A DNA stretch of 64,000 nucleotides, taken from Stenopsyche tienmushanensis (taxonomy: Eukaryota > Arthropoda > Insecta > Trichoptera > Stenopsychidae). The notes beneath the pieces were generated by a model that had not been told where the DNA came from, ran no database searches, and worked only from the letters and a program-made list of their open reading frames with translations. Each line of letters starts with the position of its first letter. Position 1 is the stretch's first letter. Positions 33,823 through 44,918 of this stretch are shown in pieces. A program made the position numbers and the translations under genes. The stretch lies in contig WACJ01000530.1 of the NCBI GenBank assembly GCA_008973525.1, forward strand, positions 1,550,001-1,614,000, given 5' to 3'.

Positions 33823-34657
33823 ATGGTGAAAACGTCCATCGTAAGTTTGTCCGTCGGATTCGGCAGTGTTTAATTTTGAGCGCGTTACAAGTGATTTTTA
33901 GTGAATTTAAAGTGCTGTGGTCTTTGAGTGATTTATAATTTTGCTTGATTGTTGCAGTTGGCGCTTTTGGCATTCGCGGCATGCGTTGCTGCTGAGCCAG
34001 CCGGTGGGTTATTCATATTCGGCACCGGCGCCTCTTTTGCTTTTCGGAGGTGGTGGCGGCGGCGGCGGTGGTCATTCGTCGTTCGGTGGATTTTCCAGCG
34101 GGCTGAGTTTCAGTGGTGGTCATGGAGGAGGTGGCGGCGGAGGCGGTGGTTATCATGCCGTGCCCCATGGCTATCAGACGTCCGAAGGACAGTACGTCGA
34201 TCCTCATCTGCTGGAAGAGATCAAGAACATCCTGTTGAAGGATGAGGTCCAGAATCAACAGTTTTCGTCTTCGTCGCATGGGTTCTCAGGCGGACACGGT
34301 TTGTCCGGGTCTTATGGGCCTCCCTCTCCCGTTTATGGCGTGCCTCATTATCAAGAGCGCGTGGTGGGGATCGAATTGGGACATGTTAAGCAGGGCATCC
34401 AGGTCGCTCAATACGAACAGGAATCGCATGGTGGTGGTGGATATGCGAGCGGTGGTTACTCCGGCGGTGGTTACTCTGGCGGTCATTCCGGGGGTGGTTA
34501 TTCCGGATCGATAGGCGGTGGTTTCTCTGGATCGCTCGGACATGGATTATCTCTGTCGTCTGGGCACTCAGGCGGTGGATATTCCACCATCGCCATCCCC
34601 GTTGGATCTTATGGAGTACCCCTGCCATCGACGCGCTACGGATCTCCACATCATTAA
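33823..34657 (+). CDS. Secreted glycine-rich cuticle-type protein (two exons, frameshift)
   Basis: Probable structural protein secreted into cuticle or another extracellular matrix. Exon 1 is 33823-33840 (MVKTSI), the intron 33841-33957 and exon 2 33958-34657. Together they encode a signal peptide (residues 1-18, ending CVAA before EP). In the present sequence the frame is then lost: the signal frame and the glycine-rich frame differ by one base, and the shift maps to the GGG at 34006-34008. If one G is an extra base, the product is about 238 residues. It would have a YSYSAPAP stretch (24-31), two nine-glycine runs (36-44 and 62-70), an acidic, probably helical segment (about 85-107, with VDPHLLEEIKNILLKDE), a Tyr/Pro-rich middle and GGYSGGGYSG-type repeats (166-199). 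YSAPAP words and Gly-Tyr repeats are common in insect cuticle proteins. No chitin-binding Rebers-Riddiford motif is seen. TATA box, intron and poly(A) signal argue for a live gene, so assembly error or a recent mutation is likely. Confidence 0.75.
33841..33957 (+). other. Intron, phase 0, 117 bp
   Basis: GTAAGT donor directly after ATC (codon 6) and a TTGTTGCAG acceptor. It joins the start codon in frame to the hydrophobic part of the signal peptide. A short first exon ending within the signal peptide is a common layout in insect cuticle genes. Confidence 0.8.
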
Positions 34658-34761
34658 TTTAATGTAATCTAAGTTATATAGTCATTTTTTTGTCACCGTT
34701 CATAGCTTATCATCTTATGCCATCATCTTTGTGTCCATTTGTATTATATTATGCTTCTGTA

Positions 34762-34767
34762 AATAAA
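34762..34767 (+). terminator. Polyadenylation signal
   Basis: AATAAA lies 105 bp after the stop codon, with a TTTGTTTTGATTGT GT-rich tract about 20 bp downstream. Confidence 0.7.
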
Positions 34768-34799
34768 CATCTTTGTATCACGTTAAAGTTTGTTTTGAT

Positions 34800-35986
34800 T
34801 GTATACGTGCTGCCTCGCGGAGCATGGACACAATGCTGGTATTATGATGACGTTATGCGAGAGGAAGCACGAGGAGTTGTCGCAAATTTAGCAGACTGCT
34901 GACCCGAATTCGATACAAATATGAAAGGAGACTAGCAAATTAAGCCATGAGTGATTTTGGCGAGAGAGTGGCAGCGAAAACTGGTTGCGGTCAGCAAATT
35001 TATCGACGTTCGAAAGCATCTCGCGGAAGAAACATGGATGAGCTCACTTCTCGGAGACCGGAAGGAGTACGTTCTTTCGGAGGCAGACGGTCGTTAATGC
35101 GATCACCGCCCAAGGCGAGCAATTCGGTCCAGCCGCTCACCAAGATGTGTGTCATTATGGGAGTTTCACTTTTCTTCAAGTCGTCGACTAAATCAGTCAA
35201 GTCGTACCAAGAATTTTATGAGCACTTATCTTGTGGAGCACAGGTGCCAAGGTGGAGGCTGTAATGTACCACTCGAGGGACCGCAACACCTCTGCTTTAT
35301 TAACCAAACGGTAATTGCCCTCGGATGCCGGATGGAGCTTTTTAACAACGTCGACAAATCAAACGCCTTAAGAAAGTTGTTCTGATCGACCAGACGAACT
35401 GACGCAAGCCTCGTTATTATTTCATACGTATTATAACAACCAAAGTGGTCCAACCCGAGATAATGAGCAACAATTAAAAAAAACCCAATTGTATAACACC
35501 ACCGATGCCATCCTCCCGATTTGAGCCAACACAACCGAAACAACTTTCAAATCCAATCCAACAACGAAATAAACAACGACGAATGGAAAGTAAAATGAAA
35601 TTCCGATTTTGACTCAATGAAGTCAGCATCATTGCATCGGATGCGTGGACCGCAAACGGACAATTTAATTTAATCATTCGCCTCTTAAAATCGGAACGCC
35701 CGGGTCAAAAACCGAACGCGCTTTTTATATAACCTACAAAAAAAAACGAGTTGAATCATAAATTCGAGACAAAAACTGTAATAAATCTCATGGTGAAATT
35801 TTTATGCGCACAAATTTCTAAATATATTTTTTTTTGGTGAAAGTTTAAATATATCGACTTTGAAAATCCATCTCTGATGTTTGCAAACATCATGGAATTC
35901 ATGGATTTTAATCCGTTCAATGCGCGATGCATCCATTGATAGGGACAACATTTGGATTTATTAAATTAACCGTATAGACATATTTA
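34800..35986. other. Downstream flank with an unconfirmed 105-codon ORF
   Basis: The plus frame 34947-35264 encodes 105 residues (starting MSDFGERVAAKTGCG) in locally GC-richer DNA. The opposite strand is also open at 35000-35200. No domain, promoter or poly(A) signal ties it to a gene. No repeat is recognised here. Confidence 0.3.
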
Positions 35987-36410
35987 TCCAATATATAAAA
36001 ATTATTTAGGTTTTGTTCGTTTGAAATGCGCTGCCATACCGCTCATCGTATTGCGATAAAACTTCGTTCACTTATTGCTGAGAATGCCGCAAATAACATA
36101 GGCATAGTTTAATATATAAAAAAAATAGTGTTTGTTTGTCCGTATTTAATGCGCCGCCATACCGTTCATTCGATTGCAATAAAACTTTGCAATCTTATTG
36201 TTTGCACTTTCTCAAATAATATAGGTATGATACAATTAGCTTACAGTAGATCTTATGTAAAAAAATCAATGTTAGTTCATATTTATAATAACAAAATAAA
36301 ATAAATATCATTATTTCTATCAATTCTAAATAAACAAGATATCTCTTTTAAATTTCAAACAATATTTTTAGAATGCTTCTGTGGCAGCAACGCGCCGGAT
36401 AGCAGCTAGT
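35987..36410 (+). mobile_element. Non-autonomous Helitron, complete
   Basis: 5' end TCCAATATATAAAAAT follows an A. The 3' end is CAGCTAGT, followed by T, preceded by GC-rich CAACGCGCCGG, which resembles the short hairpin before Helitron CTRR ends. It has no terminal inverted repeats and no target duplication, as expected. The interior has three diverged modules with TATATAAAAAT-type leads. At 424 bp it has no Rep/helicase gene, so it would move in trans. Confidence 0.75.
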
Positions 36411-36579
36411 TAAATATAAAAATACAAAAGATCATTAAAATGTCATAGTAAGAGTAAGAGTTTTCTATAAAAGTAAGGTTATATAGAAAGATGCAATCTT
36501 CAATTCGAGTCAAAGTCACTAAACACTGTTGATAACATATTGTATTTCTTCATTTTTTCACGTAAACATAAACACCATA

Positions 36580-36865
36580 CCGTTCATTGGATTGCAATAA
36601 AACTTCGTCCATTTATTGCTAAAAATTTCACAAGTAACATAGGCTTAGTCTAATATATAAAAATCAATGTTTGTTTGTCCGTATTTAATGCGCTGCCATA
36701 CCATTCATTGGATTGCAATAAAACTTTGCCAACTTATTGTTTGCACTTTCTTAAATAATATAAGTATAGTACAATTAACTTATAGTAGATCTTATATATA
36801 AAAATCAATGTTTGTATCAATAACAAATGATACATTTATAACAACAAATGTGTTCATATTGTATG
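36580..36865 (+). repeat. Helitron-type repeat, second copy
   Basis: Same modules as the preceding element (GCCATACCATTCATTGGATT; CTTATATATAAAAATCAATG). Both ends are lost or masked. Confidence 0.6.
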
Positions 36866-36899
36866 ATTCCGAACACTAACTGTAAATTATTCAATTTAC

Positions 36900-37330
36900 C
36901 AGGGCTTCGAACCGGAACGAAAACCGAAATGAAAATAGTAACGGTTCGAAGCCCGGGAATGTCGATGCAAAAGTTAATTTATGGCAAAAATTACAAATAA
37001 CATAAAATACTTTTATGTAAAAAAATGAAGTGATAAAACGCACGTATATGTGCGCACGGTATTTGCGAGGTTAATCAGTGTATCAGCATTTGGGAAAAAA
37101 TATGATTTCACGCGTTTTTTTTTTCATTCCGGTTCAATTTCAAGCATTTATATCGATTCGTTAAGGTTTTTGTTCCAGAAAAATAACGGTTTTCGGTTTT
37201 CAATTCAACCCCAGGTGATAAACAGCATGTTAGTACATAAAAATCGACAAAATTCAGATACTCGGGTACTGGATATAAATTCAGTTCTCGTTTCTAATTC
37301 AGTCTGGAGTCCCTCGAAAGTGGCGTCTAC
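36900..37330. mobile_element. hAT-like non-autonomous element
   Basis: Begins CAGGGCTTCGAACCGGAACG, typical of hAT ends, and has an inverted GGTTCGAAGCCC at 36943-36954, making a 13-bp-arm hairpin with 36902-36914. Further CGGTTTTCGGTTTTC-type sequence lies near 37190. No transposase and no clear right end. Confidence 0.45.
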
Positions 37331-37553
37331 GCCTCGTAACCGCCGCCGATCTAAAGTGGAAAATAAACGTAGTCAATATGGACTATATATCTAATATAGA
37401 CTAATTGTCTAACTCGGTCTTAATATTTACTTTTTCAGAAGCAAAAAATCAGATTTAATTTGCTTTGATGTCAATTATTTTTGTTGGTATTATAAATTGT
37501 GTTTCGCCAATTTGAATATGAAGCCTTAAAATAATTCATATATAACTCGATAA

Positions 37554-37583
37554 GTTCAAAAGATGACTTGGCATCTTTTGAAC
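37554..37583. repeat. Perfect 12-bp-arm hairpin
   Basis: GTTCAAAAGATG, a 6-base loop ACTTGG, then CATCTTTTGAAC. GATGACTTGGC is repeated directly after it. Confidence 0.85.
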
Positions 37584-37639
37584 TGGATGACTTGGCGCCA
37601 CTACACATCCATATACATTTGCTTGTCAAAAATCTGAAT

Positions 37640-38075
37640 TTCGAGTATTGATAAAGCATCGCTTTTTAATGGGAAAAAATATCGTTGAAGCAAATCAATG
37701 GCTTTACAAGTGTTATTCAGATTATACTCCATCGAGACAAATTGCAGAGAAGTGGATTGTTTATTTTAAGCGCGGTTATACAAACACCGAATACGATTTA
37801 CATTTAATTATTTTTTGTCTAAATCGTAAATATAAAATTAAAGGCATCAAAAAGTAATGAATTCACTATTTTGCATCAACATTTATCCATGAAAAGTTCT
37901 GTGTTCAAAGTGGGTAGCGTATTTGCTCATACTGGATGAAAAAGAACAACGCGTCCACAATTCAGAGCGCTGTTTAGAGCTATTTCAGCGCAATAAAAAG
38001 GTTTTTTTATGCGGTATGTGATAATCATCAGATCAGAGTCAAATCGGCAGTCAGCTGAGTGGACAGCAACTGATA
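37640..38075 (+). pseudogene. Mariner transposase relic, two segments
   Basis: The N-terminal part (37648-37800) reads VEANQWLYKCYSDYTPSRQI and EKWIVYFKRGYTNTE. After a gap, 37948-38070 gives KEQRVHNSERCLELFQRNKK and, in another frame, SESNRQSAEWTATDKSR. These blocks belong to a mauritiana-like mariner. The first catalytic motif between them is destroyed (LCGM then stop). Confidence 0.75.
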
Positions 38076-38119
38076 AAAGCCGCTCTAAACGATTTTTATA
38101 ACGAAGAAGTTATATGACA

Positions 38120-38262
38120 TTCTACAAACTAAACATATTTGTTATGTTTGTATACATAAATTCACTTTTCTCTCAGGATCGCGCAGCATGAGTCATGCTT
38201 GTATGCTTGTATAAATGAGCCTTAACACTATCGATATCGTTTCAAATAGAATCATTTATGTT
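38120..38262 (-). mobile_element. TTAA-MITE fragment
   Basis: CTCTCAGGATCGCGCAGC, GAGCCTTAACACTATCGATA and TTTCAAATAGAATCA match the inverted right half of the family. Confidence 0.6.
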
Positions 38263-39419
38263 ACCACCAAGTCAAGTCAAGTTAATACCAAGTCGGTCCA
38301 AGACACACGTCCCGTTTAATAATATAGATAATTCTAGTTCAAGTGTTCTCACGGAAGCACAAAAAAAAACTTGTGGGCTGCATATATTAGAGCGATATGT
38401 ATACCAAAACAACAAAAAAAATACAATTACAAATATGGTTCCATTGAAAACATTCAGCGTTGTCCCAGACGGACAATGAAATCACGCTTCATTCTCATTT
38501 ATTTTCGTGACTTGGATTTACTCCCGTATGAAAAAATAAGATTAGAGATTCGACTTACTATCTAAAATAACACGTTGCGGCCCGTTCATTTGCAAAATAA
38601 ATTATACTTTTGGTCTGAGCGAACCGGAGTGTGAATGATGCCGATGGAAGCCATTCAAGCTGAATTCAATTAGGAAGAACGTGGGTCGCGCCTGAGCCTT
38701 CATATTCGCAAAAAATGAATATTCAAATTCACGGCTTATTGAAATGCGATCTGCCATAAATCACTGTTAATTCAGCAGCGAAAGAATAACACAATCTTAA
38801 TTGTATTCACTGTTGTTTTTTTTTCACACAAAACTAATGCTGATTTTAGCTAACGGACCAAATTCACGATTCAGCCTAAACGGGGTCAACTCCATGATTC
38901 ATATTCGAATCATCTAATAAATTCGCGCTATTATTATAAAGCCGCGAACTATGCTAATGCATCTTAAATGCGTTCGAATTCCCAACAATTATTTGAATAA
39001 AAGAGCGATTTTGGCCATGAATCACTTTTGCTGTTCGTCAACTGATCCAAAAGTGCTTAGAGAGCTCTTCCAATATGAATCATACAAAAAGCGGAAAGAT
39101 TTCACCGAGTGAGAGTGCTTATTCTACTCAAAAATTGAATCAACAATCACCAAATGATTCATATTTTTTGATCATTTTTGTATAAGCCTTGTACAATTTT
39201 CTATGTTGAAGGGCCATTAACGTACATGCGCTTTCAAATATTAAATTTGGACTTCCGAGTGCGTGTAATATGTTCTTACAGAGTTTAAAATGCATCAATG
39301 GATCATTTGCGATGAGTTTACAAAAATGTAAAGTTAGTGCAACATGTCTTAAATTTAGATGAAAAATCATAGCTGGCATAATATTATATTTAATACAATA
39401 TTATAAGACTTTAATTTGT
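38263..39419. other. Unassigned sequence
   Basis: Non-repeated by eye. No coding region is supported. Confidence 0.4.
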
Positions 39420-40179
39420 TATTTAAGGAAGTATTCTAGTCTAGAATTTTGAAAAAATCGATTTTGTTAAGAATTATTAAAAACATATCCTCTTAGGAAG
39501 TTTTCAAAATTCCAATTAATTACATTATTTACGTTATTTTATATAACCATTTATTTCCCCTATCAGATTTATGTTAAAATTCACATACAAAACAGTCTCC
39601 TGTATTGATATATCAGTAAAAATGCTCAATATTTCCTAAAAAAAAGCTATGAACATATTTTTGGTTCATCTGTGATTTTTCATTAACTGTACAATTCAAT
39701 TAATATTGCATTAAGTTTTATGAAGCGATACATACATATATAATGCAACCACTAGAGCAGTATCGGGTCTATTTTATTATATAATACACAACACAATGCT
39801 TCATCTTTTAGCTAATAATTTTCAATAACAAAATAGAAACCAAAATAACGCATAAAATCAAGTTTTCTTAGGAGTTATGGAGTTTCAATTCTATTCCCCG
39901 AGTGTCTCAGTTTTTTTTCTATTTTTTAAATCTGGTTTAAGCAAATACCAATGAAAAGTAACAGAAATATGCTTAGAAAAAACAAATGTACATATAAACG
40001 ATACACTTTAATTTACTTTACAATCGGTCAACATTCATTTTCAATAATAGAAAGTACATTTACAACAATAAATTCATTCATGTTATATGATTCGAGACAC
40101 TGTCTGTCATTTATTTGTGTTGCTTGTTTAATTTTGACAGATTAAAACACCAATTTCAATTGGTGGAATGGGTTCAATT
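39420..40179. other. AT-rich sequence with F and Helitron scraps
   Basis: 39440-39590 resembles the central part of family F (CAGATTTATGTTAAAATT near 39565). 40040-40110 resembles the tail after the Helitron-type copy near 36810-36885 (ACAACAATAAATTCATTCAT). Confidence 0.35.
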
Positions 40180-40560
40180 TTGTGTGTCAGTAAATTCTTC
40201 CGATTAAGAAATCGTCGCGCGCTCTCGCTACCGCTTAGTTTGGGGGAAAACCATAAAAGCTGTTAAATTATTTATAATATGCCCAATCAAATTTTTATTC
40301 ATGAAGAAAATTACAATGTATATATCTTTATATATAAACATGAATGTATGTTTGTTTGTTTGTTTGTTCTTTATGCGTTCCTATACCATTCATCCGATTG
40401 CAATGAAACTTTAATGAATTATTGTGTGCGCATTCATAAGTGTTATAGATTTAATACAAGTATCGATTGTGTACGCATTTTATTTTTGCGGAATGTTAAA
40501 CAAAATGGTCGACAAATCTGCGAGATTAAACGAAATTATCGTTAGGATTCTCTCTACCGC
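40180..40560 (+). repeat. Helitron-type variant (H2)
   Basis: TTTATATATAAACATGAATG, TTTGT tandem copies, CCATTCATCCGATTGCAATG and an AACAAAATGGTCGACAAATC block. A related piece at 60120-60260 has the CCATCCGATTACTATGAAAC block. Confidence 0.5.
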
Positions 40561-41594
40561 GCCAACTTCGAAACAAAACCTCACTTTCTAGACGACCCTC
40601 GTATTAATAAATATTCTTGTTCGCAGTCAAATCCTCAGTTAGGCGCTTTTTCCATGACGCCATCAGCGGTTGTATGTCTTGAATGAAAACACGATAGAAC
40701 ATCTCCATCACTCGAAGTGCCATTATCAAGTTTAAATCTGACAAGCGAAGCAAATTAATTACATCCATTGTTAACCACAAAATGCTGCATTATAAAAATG
40801 TCAAACGTTCTTCCCACCGCAGGCTGATTCATGCGGAGTTGCTTCTACTTTTTGTCGCGTTTTTTTAAATCATTTCGGACCGGATGAAGAATGTGAACAT
40901 TTGAAAATTTTTAATGTATTCAAAAACGCAGCTTATGCGCTTAGATCATTCGTTTTTTGGAGATTTTTGATAAATCATCGATCTTGCAGATTGGCACGAA
41001 ACGGACCTCGCTCAAGTGATTCATTATTACGCGATAATTAGTCGCGGTTTCGCTGAAAGGATACGAGCGAAAGTTGAATGATTGAGGTCGTCGAGGATGA
41101 GTAATGCGGACTTTCTCAATTTTAGTCCATATAAGGAAGATTTGAACTGTTGCCATTGCGATTTGTATAATATCCATGGAATTGACCGAGACATCAGCTC
41201 AGAAGTAATCAAACTAATTGAGTTTTGATTGCTGTATTGTGTGCTATAGAAGACAGCGATGACATGTGTAAATAATGAGTGCACATTTCTACAATTTTGA
41301 TTTTGTACGCATACAAAAAAGCATTGATTGTGTTTCAACGGGGTCAAATTGCGCCAGGCAATATAGAACCTTAATTCATTGATTTGTTGAAATATATAAA
41401 AATCCAAATGGTTTTGTATAAATCTTCAATGTTTCAGTTCGTATCGAGTCGCGGTTCAAGAAACGTATTTAATAACCGTTAAAAAGTGAGAGTTGTAAAT
41501 TTACTGCAACTGGTTTGAATGATCTTCAAGCGTTATTCATAAATAATATCAAAGCTAAAAATTTACGAAAAAATATTTGTTACTTACAATGAGA
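40561..41594. other. Unassigned sequence
   Basis: The minus frame 41027-41407 (126 codons) has no recognised motif. No repeat was detected. Confidence 0.4.
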
Positions 41595-41800
41595 AGTTTT
41601 TATAGGTGCGATAAGGCAAATTGGTCTGAAAGTCTGAAAGAATTATTGATAGTGTATCCATCTCCATCATATACATAACAAAAACGCTACGCGCATGCGC
41701 CATAACGTCTCTTCCGTGTGTTTTTATGTAGCATAAAACAACCAATAGACCAATAGCTTATCAATTTTATTATATATTACACGAACATGCAATTTCATAT
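41595..41800 (+). repeat. Repeat P, diverged copy
   Basis: GATAAGGCAAATTGGTCTGA and AATAGCTTATCAATTTTATT match 30025-30210. Confidence 0.5.
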
Positions 41801-42017
41801 TTTACCAAAAATGCCTCATCATTCATGATATCGGCTTCGAGAAAATCATGCCAGCCTGCTCGCAAAGTGAACAGCATGCTGCAAAACCATGAATTTAAAA
41901 TTCCATTCTCCACTTCTTGCGTCCACTTGCATTCTAAGCGCTAAGGGAAACTATCTATCTAAAAGATTCTAATGTAACTTTAACTTTAACCCCAACAACT
42001 TTTACAAAATAATATTA

Positions 42018-42125
42018 AAGGGAGTGACCATAAGGTTTTCGTGTCCAGCCGGTCCGAATTTCGGATCACTGACACATCGAAAGAGCGTCTCGCAATCGTC
42101 GCCATGTTTACAGAACATGGTCTAT
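42018..42125 (-). repeat. Non-LTR retrotransposon C-terminal fragment, diverged subfamily
   Basis: CCGGTCCGAATTTCGGATCA with CGAAAGAGCGTCTCGC. It shares the CCGAATTTCGG variant with 47960-48025, marking a separate subfamily. Confidence 0.55.
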
Positions 42126-42404
42126 CATGGCCAATTAACTATTAACAAGCTTCTATCGGGATTCCCCTGTCAACGGTTACCGGGATTTCACAGTTTCAAA
42201 GATGAGTTCTATATTTATTTGGTTCAATTGGATTGGCGATGGTTGCGAGGCGTAGAAGGCTCTTCCAAAAGACTCCATTCTCAACTAACTAAACTAACTA
42301 GCTAGCTTAATGCGCTTTTTTATATCCGACCTATCTTGCTATTTTTTGGATTTTTTGAACCATCATCCGGTAGTCCGTTCCGTTCCAGATCCGTTCTTCT
42401 ATCG

Positions 42405-42690
42405 AGCTCTGGTGTTACTGGATGAATGGATGGGAATAGATGGGCGTAGAATAGAAAGACTCTCTTCTCTAAATAAATATTTATTCCACACGAGATCTTG
42501 GCTGCGGGAAGGACGACATCCCGCAGCCAAGGCTAACCGACGATTCTCGTGACTCCCGTCTCCTGCGCACCACTTCCTAATACTCAACGGTGCATGCGCA
42601 AGAAGCGATCGGTCGATATGCAGGTGCAATGTCTCCACAGGGCCACAAGAGATGGCGCTGTTAAAATGACACATTGCACCTAAAGAGAGA
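42405..42690 (-). repeat. LTR-like repeat, copy E
   Basis: Inverted copy running from GATGGGCGTAGAATAGAAAG through TCTTCTCTAAATAAATATTT to GATGGCGCTGTTAAAATG. The outer end extends to TGTTACTGGATG near 42412, which would be a 5'-TG/CA-3' type LTR end. Confidence 0.6.
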
Positions 42691-43714
42691 CAGAAGATGT
42701 CGCTGTTATATGCATAACGTGATGGAAATGTAGGTTAGGCATATGTGGGTTTTTGAGAAACTAACGCACATGTGCGTATTTAACCGTTATTTAATACTAA
42801 AAGATTTAATACAGTTTGATGTCTTAAGCATTTTCTTTATTTTTTTAGAAACTTACTTCCGATCTCCTAAGCTCTTCAATCTGGATTTGTACCCAAATCT
42901 TTATAATAAGAGTCAAATTTTGATAGAAACTATTGAATTTTACAGTTTTGAAGAAAATCCAAGCTGATAAACATGAATTTGGCAGATAATACCGTTGACA
43001 CTAAATCCTTGCTGTAGAAAATTGTGGCTTGAAGTTGTTTCAAAGGATAATATTATATCCCTAGTACATAACGAATATGAGCTCAAAGTCAACATTGCTC
43101 GTGTTGCTGGCGGAGAAGGATTCGGTGACATGGATGTTCAACAAAATAACGACTTAATAGAGAACAAGAGGCGATAATGGGGAAGAAATTGATGGCTAAA
43201 AGGAATGTATTAGGTGAAAAATACCCAATTAAAAAGATGTTCATGTGATAAGATAAAAAAGAAAGATCAATTAAAATTTTGGAAAGGATTTTTTTTGTAA
43301 ACTGGACAAGTCATCCTAAGAAAGTTGTCCAAAGCCGATCTATTTGATCAAATATTATTAAATTAATAGATATATACCTGATTTATAATGATATATAGAG
43401 CACATATTTGAAATGTTATGGCGCAGGGGACTGCTTAGTTAAATAACATTGGAATGTAGCCCTAAATATAATTAACTCATTTTTTGTTTTGCTGAACACA
43501 CGGAATATTCATATATTATAACAAAATATTTTTTCTAAAATATAAATAAAATGTAATAATATGAACAAAAACCAAATTTTTAACAGGGGACTGACGGCTG
43601 TCAATCAATTACACGGAACGATGCTCGTGCAGCATTATATATAAACATTGACAATCATATGATACTGTTAAACTAGTCAAATGATCTGATTGATTCCTGA
43701 AGTTATTGTTTTAA
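42691..43714. other. Unassigned AT-rich sequence
   Basis: A GGCGCAGGGGACTG word near 43430 also occurs near 16453. No gene supported. Confidence 0.35.
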
Positions 43715-43997
43715 TGAACTCTTTGCGGTCCTATGTCGAGTGTGGCTCGACATTTTTTTTCTACATTTTTTCCCCACTTAAATTTAAAATCATGTGATTT
43801 TATTTTGCGTATCGTGTTTACGACAGTATTTGGGAAGGAGTATTGATTTTTATGAACTTTCATAGTGTTTCGCCTATCTGCTAGAGATACAAAGGAAAGG
43901 GGCTGTTGCCCAGATAAAATCATAAAACACAGGCAGTGACTCTTAACGATTCTTATCTTAAAAATGTCCAAAATATTTAGGGACCGCAAAAGGTTAA
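43715..43997. mobile_element. TTAA-type TIR element, second family
   Basis: CTCTTTGCGGTCC (43719-43731) and GGACCGCAAAAGG (43981-43993) form 13-bp inverted ends, flanked by TGAA and TTAA. TIRs of CCYTTTGC type plus a TTAA flank suggest piggyBac. A 92-codon minus frame fills the interior (includes GQQPLSFVSLADRRNTMKVH) without a recognised domain. Confidence 0.55.
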
Positions 43998-44099
43998 ATT
44001 TGTTTTCATTTTGATGAGTTGCTTAGACTCATTTGGCGCAAAAAGCAAGTATTATCTGCTGACGCATGACGGGATTTGACGACCGTATACGTCAAAGTG

Positions 44100-44490
44100 T
44101 TAAGGAGCTATTTTAGTATTTTTAAACGCGTTTTTCTACTTTTTACGTCGAAACTACTTTTTTTCAACACGGTTGACATGATATATTAAGTTTTAATCAA
44201 CTGGTATTCTTTAAATTTGGTATAAGTCTTTAATATATAATCTTCTATAGTTCCTACCAGATTTATATCAAAATTTGATTTATACCTATTTAAAAAATAT
44301 TAAAACAGCGAAAAAATAAATCCAAAAATGATTTTTTTTAAATTATCACTATTTTGTGAAAATATTTTTTTTATTTTTTCCTTTGAGGTAGAGACTATAG
44401 CGACATTTTTTTAAATTAAGAAAAAATTTTAACTTTTTTATTTTAAGTCACAAAAAGGGTTGAAATCGTGTCAACCAACTTGGCCAGCCT
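44100..44490 (+). repeat. Repeat family F, direct copy
   Basis: AACACGGTTGACATGATAT at the left and GTTGAAATCGTGTCAACCAA at the right. Same orientation as copy 1. Confidence 0.65.
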
Positions 44491-44499
44491 ATAACAACT

Positions 44500-44918
44500 G
44501 CAACTATATCGCTTTGGTGACACGCCAGGGAACTGTTTTTAATCATTAAAATCAGTTTTAATCAAATTTCTTAAATTTGTTCATGCATAAATGCATAAAT
44601 ATGCATAAAAATGAGAGTTATTCTCTCGGATCAAAAATGTTTGGCAGTCGTGGCACGTAACATCAGTATTTGGGATATCGATACGTGCAAATTCCCGGAT
44701 TCGCGAAATCGCTTTAAACAAATATTAATTATAAACACACATTTGCCAAATTTATTTCTTCTATCCATACACTTTTTTAAATATTTGCTATGCAGATTTC
44801 TCGTAAAAGTCGTAAACAATGGGACGAGAAACTCTCATTACGCGGGCGTGAATGAATTTTTTAATACAAATTTACATCAATTGTCCGAGTAAAAATATGT
44901 GAACATTTCGAGCAGAGC
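44500..44918. other. Repeat G piece and unassigned sequence
   Basis: 44500-44550 has CTATATCGCTTTGGTGACAC and GGGAACTG. The 93-codon plus frame at 44611-44892 is unrecognised. Confidence 0.35.

Noticed and set aside
33949..34245. 98-codon frame rich in Trp/Arg over the glycine-rich exon
   Set aside because: It is the signal-peptide frame read past the frameshift. The WRRRR sequence is GGTGGC repeats in the wrong frame.
34013..34649. Several minus ORFs opposite the cuticle-type gene
   Set aside because: Shadows of the glycine-rich exon, with Thr/Ala/His repeats mirroring GGT/GGC codons.
36942..36954. CGGTTCGAAGCCC resembling a tRNA B box
   Set aside because: It pairs with the inverted copy at 36902-36914 and belongs to a hAT-like end. 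No A box or cloverleaf.
40330..40375. Tandem TTTG units considered as CRISPR-like or telomeric repeats
   Set aside because: It is a simple microsatellite within a Helitron-type repeat. No spacer structure.
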